Source: Bacteroidota bacterium
GTDB taxonomy: Bacteria; Bacteroidota; Bacteroidia; Chitinophagales; Chitinophagaceae
Direction: 5' to 3'
NCBI GenBank assembly: GCA_018267615.1
Contig: JAFDYD010000051.1
Coordinates: 25,407-57,785 of the forward strand
DNA: 32,379 nt
Shown: positions 15,872 to 24,248 of the stretch, in pieces
How positions within the stretch are numbered: position 1 is the stretch's first letter
Layout: each line of letters starts with the position of its first letter
Position numbers and translations under genes: made by a program
The notes under the pieces: model-generated
Database searches by the model: none
Told to the model about the DNA's origin: nothing
Seen by the model: only the letters and a program-made list of their open reading frames with translations

Positions 15872-16489
15872 TTAATCTTTCCAGAGAAAAGGAAATAAAA
15901 TTACAGCGAGTATAATAACAAGCATATCCAATCCTGTAAGTAATAAAACAATTTCCCATAATCCTCCTTGCAATACGTCGGAGAAAACGACATTAGATAT
16001 CCGCATCAGCAACATCAGCTGTGGAATGATAACAGGAAATCCCATGATCACCATGAGAACAGCATTTTGTTGCGCACGTGCTGCGATCGCGGAGAGAAAA
16101 GTAAAAACAAGACTAAGACTAATTCCGCCAAGCAGGTTGATCCCTAAAAATCTTCCTGCATAGTTGACCGGGTTGCCAAGCAAAACAATAAACAGTATCC
16201 AGCTAATGATACTCATGATTGACATGAACAGGACGTTGAACAAAAGTTTTGCGAGAATAAAATCTACTGAACCGGCGATGGAATAGAAATAAAGAATCCT
16301 TCCTTTGCTTTCTGCCAAAAAACTTTTTGCGACAGCATTCACACAAATAAATAACTGGATCATCCAAAATAAACCATTCCACACGGCCGGCTCGGGCTGT
16401 CCCATCGACATATACAAAACAAAAATTGTAGATGCCACATATAACAGGATACCAAAAAAAGTGTACTGCTGGCGAATCTCCAGTAGCAA
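15872..16489 (-). CDS. ccmB: Haem exporter membrane protein CcmB (start uncertain)
   Basis: 205 residues from TTG 16489 with six predicted membrane helices. CcmB is the permease partner of the ATPase CcmA, needed to release holo-CcmE. Family features are the LAESKGRILYFYSIAGSVDFILAKLLFN region and the later GFPVIIPQLML segment. CcmB proteins usually begin with a short cytoplasmic helix of the type K-x-L-x-x-K-E-L-x-x-E-x-R. The frame upstream of the TTG is open to a stop at 16550-16552 and reads IFTLFKRE, which fits that helix. No ATG, GTG or TTG occurs in that extension, so the true start may be a rare ATT at 16513 or further up. The left arm of inverted repeat J overlaps this possible extension. 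Confidence 0.86.
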   Translation of the reverse strand: MLLEIRQQYTFFGILLYVASTIFVLYMSMGQPEPAVWNGLFWMIQLFICVNAVAKSFLAESKGRILYFYSIAGSVDFILAKLLFNVLFMSIMSIISWILFIVLLGNPVNYAGRFLGINLLGGISLSLVFTFLSAIAARAQQNAVLMVIMGFPVIIPQLMLLMRISNVVFSDVLQGGLWEIVLLLTGLDMLVIILAVILFPFLWKD

Positions 16490-16516
16490 TTCTCTTTTGA
16501 AAAGCGTGAAAATATG

Positions 16517-16652
16517 AGAACTTTTGATTTGAATGATTTTAATGATTGACTATGTATGTTGAAGCCTTTATTTTTTTGAACTTATTGATTGAACAATTTT
16601 GCACCTCACCTATTTTTCATCCCCACATAGCCCATCATTCAAATCAGAACTT
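16517..16652. repeat. Inverted repeat J, imperfect (TGATTTGAATGAT arms)
   Basis: The left arm around 16517-16558 (TTGATTTGAATGAT, then TGACTATGTATG) pairs with 16621-16652 (CATAGCCCATCATTCAAATC) but carries about 12 extra nt. It occupies the gap between tdk and ccmB and abuts the tdk stop codon. Confidence 0.55.
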
Positions 16653-17231
16653 CTATTTTAACATTTCCCCTTTTTGATAACAAATTCTGCATCTCGGTTC
16701 ATAAATATCTCTTTTCCCAAGCAATACCTGTTCATCATCCATTGTTTTTCTATAGGAATAGTTAGCAATATTTCCACATTTTACGCAAATGGCATGCAAC
16801 TTGGTAATATAGTCTGCCTTTGCAAGCAGAAAAGGCATTTGACCAAATGGCTTTGCCATAAAATCCATATCCAGTCCCGCAACAATCACCCTTATCCCAC
16901 GAAAAGCAAGCTGCTCACAAACATCACCCAATTGGTTATCAAAGAACTGTGCCTCGTCGATGCCGATCACGTCAACGTCCTTTGCCAATTTAAGTATTGT
17001 TTGTGATTGATCGACAGGTGTGGACGAGATCGTATTTTCATCATGCGATACAATATTTTGTCTGTGGAAACGTATATCCACAGAGGGTTTGAAAATCTTG
17101 ACCCTGAGGTTTGCAATTTTCGCACGCTTCAATCTCCTGATAAGTTCTTCGGTTTTACCGGAAAACATCGAACCACAAATAACCTCAATCCAACCACGTC
17201 GTTCATTTTTTATATTGGGTTCAATAAACAT
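16653..17231 (-). CDS. tdk: Thymidine kinase
   Basis: 192 residues, full length for the type II (bacterial) enzyme. It phosphorylates deoxythymidine to dTMP for pyrimidine salvage. Walker A GSMFSGKT at 20-27, the Walker B/catalytic segment GIDEAQFF with Glu93, and the lasso loop are present. The structural zinc ligands are Cys149, Cys152, Cys181 and Cys184 (CVKCGN and CRIC). All key residues are intact. It starts divergently from the next gene to the right, with a palindromic TAAATTTA in between. Confidence 0.97.
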   Translation of the reverse strand: MFIEPNIKNERRGWIEVICGSMFSGKTEELIRRLKRAKIANLRVKIFKPSVDIRFHRQNIVSHDENTISSTPVDQSQTILKLAKDVDVIGIDEAQFFDNQLGDVCEQLAFRGIRVIVAGLDMDFMAKPFGQMPFLLAKADYITKLHAICVKCGNIANYSYRKTMDDEQVLLGKRDIYEPRCRICYQKGEMLK

Positions 17232-17259
17232 TCAAAACAGTTTGGTTAAAAATTTGCTT

Positions 17260-17267
17260 TAAATTTA
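17260..17267. promoter_or_regulatory. Palindromic TAAATTTA, possible shared -7 box
   Basis: TAAATTTA differs by one base from the TAnnTTTG consensus on both strands. A TTG lies 16 nt further upstream on the minus strand (for tdk) and a TTTG 15 nt upstream on the plus strand. It could serve the divergent pair, but the match is weak. Confidence 0.3.
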
Positions 17268-17305
17268 TACATCACTAACGTAACAATACTTTTTTGAAAA
17301 CTACA

Positions 17306-17977
17306 ATGGAACGATTAGAATATCTGATAGGCAAGTTAAAGGAACAATTTGAACAAAATGCCGATCCTTTACAAATGCTGTTAACCGTGAAGTCAATCGA
17401 AGCCGAGCTCTCAAGCCAGCAAGTGCCTGCATCATCATCAGGCAGAAGCAGTACAAAAATAGCCGTTGTGATGCCATCTGCATTAAAATATACTCCTGCA
17501 GAATCTTCTCCGGTATCTGTTCCATCAGAATCAAAAAAAATAATTGAACCTGAAAAAGAACCGGCGTATTCGCGGCCCAAACAACATGAATGGATACCCG
17601 ATCCGCTAATTGATATACCAACACTTTCACATCAACCACTAGCCAGGGAATTAAACGATGTGATCGGTCATAATGGATCTTCACTCAATGATCAATTGAA
17701 AGAAGATGTTCTTGAACTCGCCGCCGCATTAAAAGATTCTCCTGTTCGTGAATTGAAAAAAGCAATCGGTGTAAATGACAGGTATGTTTTTATCAATGAA
17801 CTTTTTCGCGGAGACGAAGCCATGTATGAACGAAGCATCAAAACAATTAATAATTTCAGGATATTGCCCGAAGCAGAATATTGGATGGAAAGAGAATTAA
17901 AAATAAAATTGGGATGGGATGATTCGAGAGAGATCACCCGGCAGTTCTATCAACTCGTCAAGAGACGATTTTCCTGA
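17306..17977 (+). CDS. Conserved Bacteroidota protein of unknown function
   Basis: 223 residues from ATG 17306; the in-frame TTG at 17294 is rejected. Three parts can be seen. Residues 1-40 form an amphipathic coiled-coil-like helix (MERLEYLIGKLKEQFEQN). About 45-120 is a Ser/Pro/Glu-rich, probably disordered linker. About 130-223 is a compact helical domain (LKKAIGVNDRYVFINELF, then RGDEAMYERSIKTINNF, WMERELKIKLGW and a basic end VKRRFS). I recall this C-terminal domain as a recurrent uncharacterised domain in Chitinophagaceae. There is no signal peptide or membrane segment. The last 28 nt overlap the convergent kdtA gene tail to tail. Confidence 0.85.
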   Translation: MERLEYLIGKLKEQFEQNADPLQMLLTVKSIEAELSSQQVPASSSGRSSTKIAVVMPSALKYTPAESSPVSVPSESKKIIEPEKEPAYSRPKQHEWIPDPLIDIPTLSHQPLARELNDVIGHNGSSLNDQLKEDVLELAAALKDSPVRELKKAIGVNDRYVFINELFRGDEAMYERSIKTINNFRILPEAEYWMERELKIKLGWDDSREITRQFYQLVKRRFS

Positions 17978-19266
17978 ATGTAACGCACCACAATTTCTGT
18001 CGCACCTTTTTTCCCGAACACATAATCTCCTGCTGCTTCACTGCTATAATTATATTCTTCTGTGTTATTAAACAGGCGATCAAAAACGGCTTCAGCTTCG
18101 AGTGCACTGTCGATCACAATTCCTCCTCCGCTTTCAACCAGGTCCATCGCCTCAAAATATTTTTCTATTACGGGGCCGAATACTACCGGTTTCCTATATA
18201 CGGCGGCCTCGAGTACATTATGAACACCATCATCTCCAAAACCTCCTCCGACGTAGGCAATAGTAGCATATTTATATAATCGTGAAAGCATGCCGATATT
18301 ATCAATGATGAGAACATTTGGAGTTGACGGTTGACGGTTGGCTGTAGACAGAACGCCTTTCGAATTTTCTGTCAATGGCCGGCTATCATCCATCATCTTT
18401 TTTTCCAAAACCGAGAACCGGATGCTTTCATGAAAAAGATTTTCAATCTCTTTCAAACGAGGTTCGTCAATTTCATGCGGCGCAATAATAAACCTGATGT
18501 CCGGATGCATGTTCGCATAATGATCCAATTGTTCTTCGTCTTCTTCCCAGGTACTTCCTGCAACAATTACTTTTTTATTATCACAGAAATTTTCGATCAG
18601 TGGTATGGGAGAAAACGAGCTGGCAATTTCTATCACCCTGTCGAAACGGGTATCGCCTCCGATACTGACGTTGCCTGAGAAACCAATGCTAGCCAATAAT
18701 TTTTTTGAATCTTCTGTTTGAACAAAAAGATGTGTGAAGCAATCGAGCATATAACGATGCAGCCTGCCGTACCATTCGAAAAAAGGTTGTCCGCTTCTGA
18801 AAGACGCAGATATAAGAAGTGTAGGTATGTCTCTCTTTTTCAATTCATGCAGGTAATGAAACCAATAATCATATTTGACCCAGATAACAAGCGAAGGCTT
18901 TACTGCCTCAATAAAAATTTTGGCATTTTTCTTTGAATCCATCGGCAGATAAAAAATAAAATCTGCTCCTTTATAATCTTTTCTTATTTCGTAGCCGGAA
19001 GGCGAAAAAAAAGTGAGTATGATTTTGTTGGCGGGATATAGTTTCCTGATTCTTTCGATAACGGGCCGGCCCTGTTCAAACTCTCCCAGCGATGCGCAAT
19101 GCATCCATATTGCGCCATCGGATTTCTGCAAACCCAGGCTATTGATTTTTTCCAGAATATCTTTTCTTCCGTTAAGCCATAATCTCGCTTTTGGATTCCA
19201 CGGAGATACTATCCTGATACCTGTATTATAGAGCCATAAAAAAATCGTATAGAAAAATATACTCAC
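17950..19266 (-). CDS. kdtA: 3-deoxy-D-manno-octulosonic acid (Kdo) transferase
   Basis: 438 residues from GTG 19266. The frame extends to 19353, but that part runs through inverted repeat K and encodes nothing typical of the family, whereas VSIFFYTIFLWLYNTG is the standard KdtA membrane anchor. It attaches Kdo from CMP-Kdo to lipid IVA at the inner membrane. The catalytic base Glu62 lies in HCASLGEFEQGRP. The C-terminal GT-B domain shows DNIGMLSRLYKYATIAYVGG and the sugar-nucleotide-binding HNVLEAAVYRKPVVFGP. Whether it adds one or two Kdo units is unknown. Its presence indicates an LPS-bearing outer membrane. It is divergent from the nucleotide-sugar operon. Confidence 0.95.
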   Translation of the reverse strand: MSIFFYTIFLWLYNTGIRIVSPWNPKARLWLNGRKDILEKINSLGLQKSDGAIWMHCASLGEFEQGRPVIERIRKLYPANKIILTFFSPSGYEIRKDYKGADFIFYLPMDSKKNAKIFIEAVKPSLVIWVKYDYWFHYLHELKKRDIPTLLISASFRSGQPFFEWYGRLHRYMLDCFTHLFVQTEDSKKLLASIGFSGNVSIGGDTRFDRVIEIASSFSPIPLIENFCDNKKVIVAGSTWEEDEEQLDHYANMHPDIRFIIAPHEIDEPRLKEIENLFHESIRFSVLEKKMMDDSRPLTENSKGVLSTANRQPSTPNVLIIDNIGMLSRLYKYATIAYVGGGFGDDGVHNVLEAAVYRKPVVFGPVIEKYFEAMDLVESGGGIVIDSALEAEAVFDRLFNNTEEYNYSSEAAGDYVFGKKGATEIVVRYIQENRLLTS

Positions 19267-19295
19267 GCGTTTTAACTTCTTATTTATAACAAATG

Positions 19296-19378
19296 TAAGG
19301 TGTAAGGTACAAGGTACAAGGCGCAAGGAAAAGTGAGTTGACATAGCTTGCACCTCGTGCCTTGTACCTTGAGTCTTA
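19296..19378. repeat. Inverted repeat K built of nnACAAGG/GTAAGGT words
   Basis: The left arm (19296-19328) contains the heptamers GTAAGGT, ACAAGGT, ACAAGGC, GCAAGGA. The right arm (19347-19378) is largely their reverse complement (GTGCCTTGTACCTTGAGTC). It lies between the divergent kdtA and sugar operon, just upstream of the operon promoter. The unpaired array at the right edge of the window (32335-32379) uses the same word. Confidence 0.75.
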
Positions 19379-19392
19379 AGCTACTCAAGGCA

Positions 19393-19423
19393 TTGGATAA
19401 ACCATAATTTTGCAGTAGGTTTG
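19393..19423 (+). promoter_or_regulatory. Promoter of the nucleotide-sugar operon
   Basis: TTG at 19393-19395, 20 nt spacer, TAGGTTTG at 19416-19423: a full match to the Bacteroidota housekeeping promoter form (TTG about -33, TAnnTTTG about -7). The expected start near 19430 leaves a leader of about 13 nt before the ATG at 19443. Confidence 0.7.
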
Positions 19424-19442
19424 TGCCCGTTAAAAAAACAGT

Positions 19443-20570
19443 ATGAGGCCGATTCAGATGGTTGACCTGAAGCAACAGTATTCGAAGATAAAAAAGGATG
19501 TCGATGCCGCTATTCATGAAGTGCTGGACAGCGCAGCGTTCATAAATGGCAAGGCCGTTACTGATTTCGGACAAAACCTGGCTCAATATCTCTCTATAAA
19601 ACATGTGATTCCTTGCGCCAATGGTACAGATGCGCTACAGATAGCTATGATGGCCCTGGATTTGCAACCTGGGGATGAAGTGATAACTCCATCCTTTACT
19701 TATATCGCCACAACAGAAGTGGTAGCGTTACTACGCTTAAAGCCTGTTTTTGCAGAAGTAGATGCCAAAACATTTTGCCTTGATCCGGTGGATCTTGAAA
19801 AAAAGATCACGCCAAAAACAAAAGCGATTGTACCGGTGCATTTATACGGACATGCTGCGCCCATGGATGAGATCATGCAGATTGCCGAAAAACATAACCT
19901 TTTCGTAATCGAGGACAATGCCCAGGCAATCGGAGGCGTATATACATCGGCAAAATCAGGGAAAAAGAAGACAGGAACCATCGGAACGATCGGAGCTACT
20001 TCATTTTTTCCGTCAAAAAATCTTGGCTGCTACGGAGATGGAGGCGCAATATTCACCAACGATGATTCGTTAGCGAACAAGTTGAAAATGATTGCTAATC
20101 ACGGACAAAGCAAAAGATATTATCACGACGTGGTAGGCTGCAATAGCAGACTTGATTCGGTACAGGCCGCAGTGCTGAACGTAAAACTGAAGGAATTGGA
20201 TAATTATATTGCTGCGAGGAGAAAAGCTGCTGATCATTATGATAAGGCGTTTGCCAATCATCCTAAGATCACTACTCCATACAGGGCGCCTTACAGCCAC
20301 CATGTTTTTCACCAGTATACATTGCTGTTAGAAGGTGTGAACAGAAATGGATTGAACGAGTTCCTTGCATCGAAAAATATTCCGTCGATGATTTATTACC
20401 CGGTGCCTGCGCATCGTCAAAAAATGTTTGCCTCTTTTGGTAGCTCAGCAACAGATTTGCAGGTAACGGACTGGCTTACGGAAAGAGTGATTTCATTGCC
20501 AATACATACAGAATTAGACGAAGAACAGTTAGCATATATAACTTCCAGCGTGCTGGAATTTGTCAATTAG
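19443..20570 (+). CDS. DegT/DnrJ/EryC1/StrS-family sugar aminotransferase
   Basis: 375 residues. A PLP-dependent transaminase that converts a keto-sugar nucleotide to an amino sugar. The PLP lysine is Lys192 in SFFPSKNLGCYGDGG; the cofactor-binding HLYGHAAPMDEI and EDNAQAIGG segments are intact, and the substrate-binding NGTDALQIAMMAL is near 60-72. The sequence resembles WbpE/WlbC-type enzymes, which aminate UDP-3-keto-GlcNAc-uronic acid, but QdtB-like dTDP-sugar enzymes are also possible. It is the first gene of a tight operon; the C3 oxidase and acetyltransferase usually accompanying WbpE are not here. Confidence 0.9.
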   Translation: MRPIQMVDLKQQYSKIKKDVDAAIHEVLDSAAFINGKAVTDFGQNLAQYLSIKHVIPCANGTDALQIAMMALDLQPGDEVITPSFTYIATTEVVALLRLKPVFAEVDAKTFCLDPVDLEKKITPKTKAIVPVHLYGHAAPMDEIMQIAEKHNLFVIEDNAQAIGGVYTSAKSGKKKTGTIGTIGATSFFPSKNLGCYGDGGAIFTNDDSLANKLKMIANHGQSKRYYHDVVGCNSRLDSVQAAVLNVKLKELDNYIAARRKAADHYDKAFANHPKITTPYRAPYSHHVFHQYTLLLEGVNRNGLNEFLASKNIPSMIYYPVPAHRQKMFASFGSSATDLQVTDWLTERVISLPIHTELDEEQLAYITSSVLEFVN

Positions 20571-20603
20571 TACACATATTAAACCTTATTAAAACAGTAA
20601 ACC

Positions 20604-21938
20604 ATGAAAATCGTAGTGATAGGCACTGGCTATGTTGGATTAGTGACCGGCACTTGTTTCGCAGAAACAGGAAATGATGTAACCTGCGTGGATATAGACG
20701 CAAACAAAATTAAAAAACTCACCGAAGGCCAGATCACCATTTATGAACCGGGATTAAACAAAATTTTTCTTAGGAATTTAAAAGAAGAAAGACTCAAGTT
20801 CACTACAAGTTTGGAAGACGGCGTCAGAGACGCTGAAATTATTTTCCTCGCACTCCCTACTCCTCCGGGAGCTGATGGCTCGGCAGATCTGAAATACGTT
20901 TTAGGCGTTGCAGAAGATCTTGGAAAAATTTTGAAAGCATATAAAGTAATCGTTGATAAAAGTACAGTCCCTGTTGGTACTGCTGAAAAAGTATATGCAG
21001 CTGTTGCAAAAAATTATAATGGAGAATTTGATGTGGTATCAAATCCGGAGTTTTTGCGCGAAGGTGTTGCAGTGGATGATTTCATGAAACCTGATCGCGT
21101 GGTAATAGGAACTTCATCTGAAAGAGCCAGAAAGGTGATGGAGGAATTGTACAATCCGTTTGTTCGCCAGGGCAACCCGATTATCTTCATGGATGAGCGT
21201 TCTGCTGAATTGACAAAGTATGCAGCCAACTCTTTCCTTGCAACCAAAATCACTTTCATGAATGAGATCGCTCAGTTGTGCGAGCGCCTAGAAGCAGATG
21301 TGGATATGGTTCGTCGCGGTCTTGGAAGCGACGAGCGCATCGGGAAAAGATTTTTATTCCCCGGCATTGGTTATGGTGGAAGTTGTTTTCCAAAAGATGT
21401 GCAGGCACTCGTAAAATCTTCCAACGAAGTTGAATACGATTTCAAAATATTGAAAGCGGTAATGGATATTAACGAGAAGCAAAAATTGCATCTCATTCCT
21501 AAAATCAAAAAATATTTTAAGAATCAACTCAAGGGAAAGCATTTTGCATTGTGGGGCTTGGCCTTCAAACCAAATACAGATGATATCCGCGAGGCACCTG
21601 CATTATATTTGATTGATGCATTATTAAGTGAAGGCGCTACACTTTCCGTATTCGATCCGGAGGCAATGGCCAATGTCAAAAATATTGTGGGTGATAAAAT
21701 CACGTATGGTGAAAGCCAATATGATGTTTTAAAAGATGCGGATGCATTGATTATTGCAACAGAATGGAATGAATTTCGCACACCGAATTTTTTGAAGATG
21801 GTAACGACGATGAAGAACAAGATCATTTTTGACGGTAGAAATTTATTCGATGTCAATGCAATCAGGGAACTCGGATTTTACTATGTGAGTATTGGGCGCG
21901 CACCAGCTATTCCGGAAAACAGTAATTATCATAAATAA
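20604..21938 (+). CDS. ugd: UDP-glucose 6-dehydrogenase
   Basis: 444 residues. NAD-dependent four-electron oxidation of UDP-glucose to UDP-glucuronate. The N-terminal Rossmann motif GTGYVGLVTG is at 7-16, substrate contacts include NPEFLREG at 147-154, and the catalytic Cys261 lies in PGIGYGGSCFPKD. The C-terminal UDP-binding domain has LAFKPNTDDIREAPA. It feeds the next gene, which decarboxylates UDP-glucuronate. It starts 33 nt after the aminotransferase and ends 2 nt before the next ATG. Confidence 0.96.
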   Translation: MKIVVIGTGYVGLVTGTCFAETGNDVTCVDIDANKIKKLTEGQITIYEPGLNKIFLRNLKEERLKFTTSLEDGVRDAEIIFLALPTPPGADGSADLKYVLGVAEDLGKILKAYKVIVDKSTVPVGTAEKVYAAVAKNYNGEFDVVSNPEFLREGVAVDDFMKPDRVVIGTSSERARKVMEELYNPFVRQGNPIIFMDERSAELTKYAANSFLATKITFMNEIAQLCERLEADVDMVRRGLGSDERIGKRFLFPGIGYGGSCFPKDVQALVKSSNEVEYDFKILKAVMDINEKQKLHLIPKIKKYFKNQLKGKHFALWGLAFKPNTDDIREAPALYLIDALLSEGATLSVFDPEAMANVKNIVGDKITYGESQYDVLKDADALIIATEWNEFRTPNFLKMVTTMKNKIIFDGRNLFDVNAIRELGFYYVSIGRAPAIPENSNYHK

Positions 21939-21940
21939 GC

Positions 21941-22924
21941 ATGAACAAACAACATGTACTGATCACCGGGGCTGCCGGATTTTTAGGCTCACACTTATGT
22001 GACCGTTTTATCAAGGAAGGATATCATGTCATCGGCATGGATAATCTCATCACCGGTGATCTGAAAAATATAGAGCACTTATTCAAACTCGAGCAATTCG
22101 AATTTTACCATCACGACGTTAGTAAATTCATTCATATCCCGGGAGAATTAAAATACATTCTTCATTTTGCTTCGCCGGCAAGTCCGATTGACTATTTAAA
22201 AATCCCTATCCAGACTTTAAAAGTCGGATCACTAGGAACACATAATTGCCTTGGATTGGCAAAGGCGAAAAAAGCAAGGATATTGGTTGCATCCACTTCT
22301 GAAATTTATGGTGATCCACTGGTGCATCCTCAGTCGGAAGAATATTGGGGAAATGTAAATCCGGTGGGGCCTCGCGGCGTATATGATGAGGCCAAACGTT
22401 TCCAAGAAGCGATTACGATGGCTTATTGCAATTTCCACAAACTTGAAACACGCATCGTTCGAATATTTAATACTTATGGTCCGCGTATGCGCCTCAATGA
22501 TGGTCGCGCGTTACCTGCATTTATTGGACAAGCATTGCGGGGAGAAGACCTAACAGTATTTGGGGATGGAAGCCAGACGCGTTCGTTTTGCTATGTGGAT
22601 GATCTTGTTGAAGGAATTTATCGCCTGCTGATGAGTGATTATTCATTGCCGGTAAATATTGGCAACCCATCCGAAATCACATTGAAAGAATTCGCCGAAG
22701 AAGTAATTGCATTGACTGGCACTTCACAAAAGATAGTTTACAAACCTTTGCCGGTCGACGATCCGAAGCAACGTCAGCCAGATATTACAAAAGCAAAAAA
22801 AATATTAGGCTGGGAACCAAAAGTTGCCAGGAAAGAAGGACTGAAGATCACGTATGAATATTTTAAATCATTGCCCCCTGAAGAATGGCACAAACAACCA
22901 AAAGAATTTATCAGCAATAAATAG
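21941..22924 (+). CDS. UDP-glucuronate decarboxylase (UDP-xylose synthase), SDR family
   Basis: 327 residues. Converts UDP-glucuronate to UDP-xylose through a bound 4-keto intermediate. NAD-binding GAAGFLGS is at 10-17; the UXS-specific STSEIYGDP (Glu121) and the catalytic Tyr148-x-x-x-Lys152 (YDEAK) are present. RIFNTYGPRM and GSQTRSFCYVDDLVEG are also typical. The Glu in TSEIYG separates it from dehydratases, which have TDEVYG. It starts 2 nt after ugd, consistent with a two-step UDP-Glc to UDP-GlcA to UDP-Xyl route. Confidence 0.94.
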   Translation: MNKQHVLITGAAGFLGSHLCDRFIKEGYHVIGMDNLITGDLKNIEHLFKLEQFEFYHHDVSKFIHIPGELKYILHFASPASPIDYLKIPIQTLKVGSLGTHNCLGLAKAKKARILVASTSEIYGDPLVHPQSEEYWGNVNPVGPRGVYDEAKRFQEAITMAYCNFHKLETRIVRIFNTYGPRMRLNDGRALPAFIGQALRGEDLTVFGDGSQTRSFCYVDDLVEGIYRLLMSDYSLPVNIGNPSEITLKEFAEEVIALTGTSQKIVYKPLPVDDPKQRQPDITKAKKILGWEPKVARKEGLKITYEYFKSLPPEEWHKQPKEFISNK

Positions 22925-22967
22925 CCAGACGAAAAATCGCGGCTATTGATAATTTATATACCATTTT

Positions 22968-24248
22968 ATGTACGAGGAACTTGTTGGCAAGAAAAAAAAA
23001 TTAGCGGTTATTGGTTTGGGTTATGTTGGTTTGCCAATTGCTTTGGAATTCGCAAAAAAAATTTCCGTCATCGGTTTTGATATCAATAAAAAACGCGTTG
23101 AACAGATAAAAAAAGGGATCGACCCGAATAAGGAAGTCGATGAAACTGCATTTAAAAACGTCGATATTGTTTTTACGGACGATCGCGACGTATTAAAGGA
23201 AGCTTCTTTTTTTATAGTTGCCGTACCTACACCAATCGACAAATACAATGTGCCCGATTTGAAACCGCTCCTGGGTGCATCTGAAACAATCGGAAGCATT
23301 TTAAAAAAAGGAGATTACGTCATTTTTGAATCAACTACCTATCCTGGTTGCACGGAAGAAGACTGCCTTCCTGTACTGGAAAAAAAATCTGGTTTGAAAC
23401 TGGGAGAAGATTTCAAACTGGGATATTCGCCTGAGAGAATCAATCCCGGAGATAAAAAAAATACATTAAGAACGGTTATAAAAGTTGTGTCCGGCTCAGA
23501 TGCAGAATCACTGGATGAGATTGCAAAAACATATGAGCTGGTAGTTGATGCAGGTGTGCATAGAGCCACTTCCATTAAAGTAGCAGAGGCGAGTAAGATC
23601 ATAGAAAATACGCAACGTGATATGAATATCGCGTTGATGAATGAGCTGTCGCTGATTTTCGATCACATGAATATTAATACCTATGAAGTATTGGAAGCTG
23701 CGGGAACGAAATGGAATTTTTTAAATTTCAGACCGGGGCTTGTGGGGGGACATTGTATCGGTGTGGATCCATATTATCTCACACATAAAGCAGCAGCGTT
23801 GGGATATGAATCGAAAGTGATAGCTGCTTCCAGGTATATAAATGATGATATGGCGAAATATGTCGCCAGGAAAATCATTACGCATGTTTTGCGTTCGTCG
23901 AACAAACCAAAGGTCCTGGTAAAAGGCGTTACCTTCAAGGAAAATGTAAGTGATATACGCAATTCAAAAATTGTGGATACCGTGAGAGAATTACTGGCTT
24001 TTAGTATTCATGTAGATGTAGAAGATCCCTATGCGGAAAAAGAAGAAGTGTTTGAAGAATATGGATTGCATCTTGTAAAAAAAGAAGCAGCAGACTATGA
24101 TGCGGTGATTGTTACGGTACCTCATCAACCCTATCTTGACCTCGATGATACATATTTTGCTTCAATAACAAAGGAGAATGCAATGGTTGCAGACCTGAAA
24201 GGAATTTTCAAAAATAAGATCGCTCACAGAAAATATTGGAGTTTATAA
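22968..24248 (+). CDS. UDP-N-acetylhexosamine 6-dehydrogenase, WbpO/TviB type
   Basis: 426 residues, UDP-glucose/GDP-mannose dehydrogenase superfamily, distinct from the ugd gene in the same operon. Rossmann motif GLGYVGLP is at 16-23; the catalytic Cys263 lies in GLVGGHCIGVDPYYL. The GHCIGVDP motif, VPTPIDKYNVPDL and YSPERINPGD are those of enzymes oxidising UDP-GalNAc or UDP-GlcNAc to the uronic acid (WbpO, TviB, CapL). GlcNAc versus GalNAc preference cannot be told. Its product could be a substrate for the amino-sugar branch. Its stop codon shares one base with the next start (TAATG). Confidence 0.92.
   Translation: MYEELVGKKKKLAVIGLGYVGLPIALEFAKKISVIGFDINKKRVEQIKKGIDPNKEVDETAFKNVDIVFTDDRDVLKEASFFIVAVPTPIDKYNVPDLKPLLGASETIGSILKKGDYVIFESTTYPGCTEEDCLPVLEKKSGLKLGEDFKLGYSPERINPGDKKNTLRTVIKVVSGSDAESLDEIAKTYELVVDAGVHRATSIKVAEASKIIENTQRDMNIALMNELSLIFDHMNINTYEVLEAAGTKWNFLNFRPGLVGGHCIGVDPYYLTHKAAALGYESKVIAASRYINDDMAKYVARKIITHVLRSSNKPKVLVKGVTFKENVSDIRNSKIVDTVRELLAFSIHVDVEDPYAEKEEVFEEYGLHLVKKEAADYDAVIVTVPHQPYLDLDDTYFASITKENAMVADLKGIFKNKIAHRKYWSL

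Noticed and set aside
19267..19353. N-terminal extension of kdtA
   Set aside because: It is a translation of inverted repeat K; the membrane anchor typical of the family begins at the GTG at 19266.
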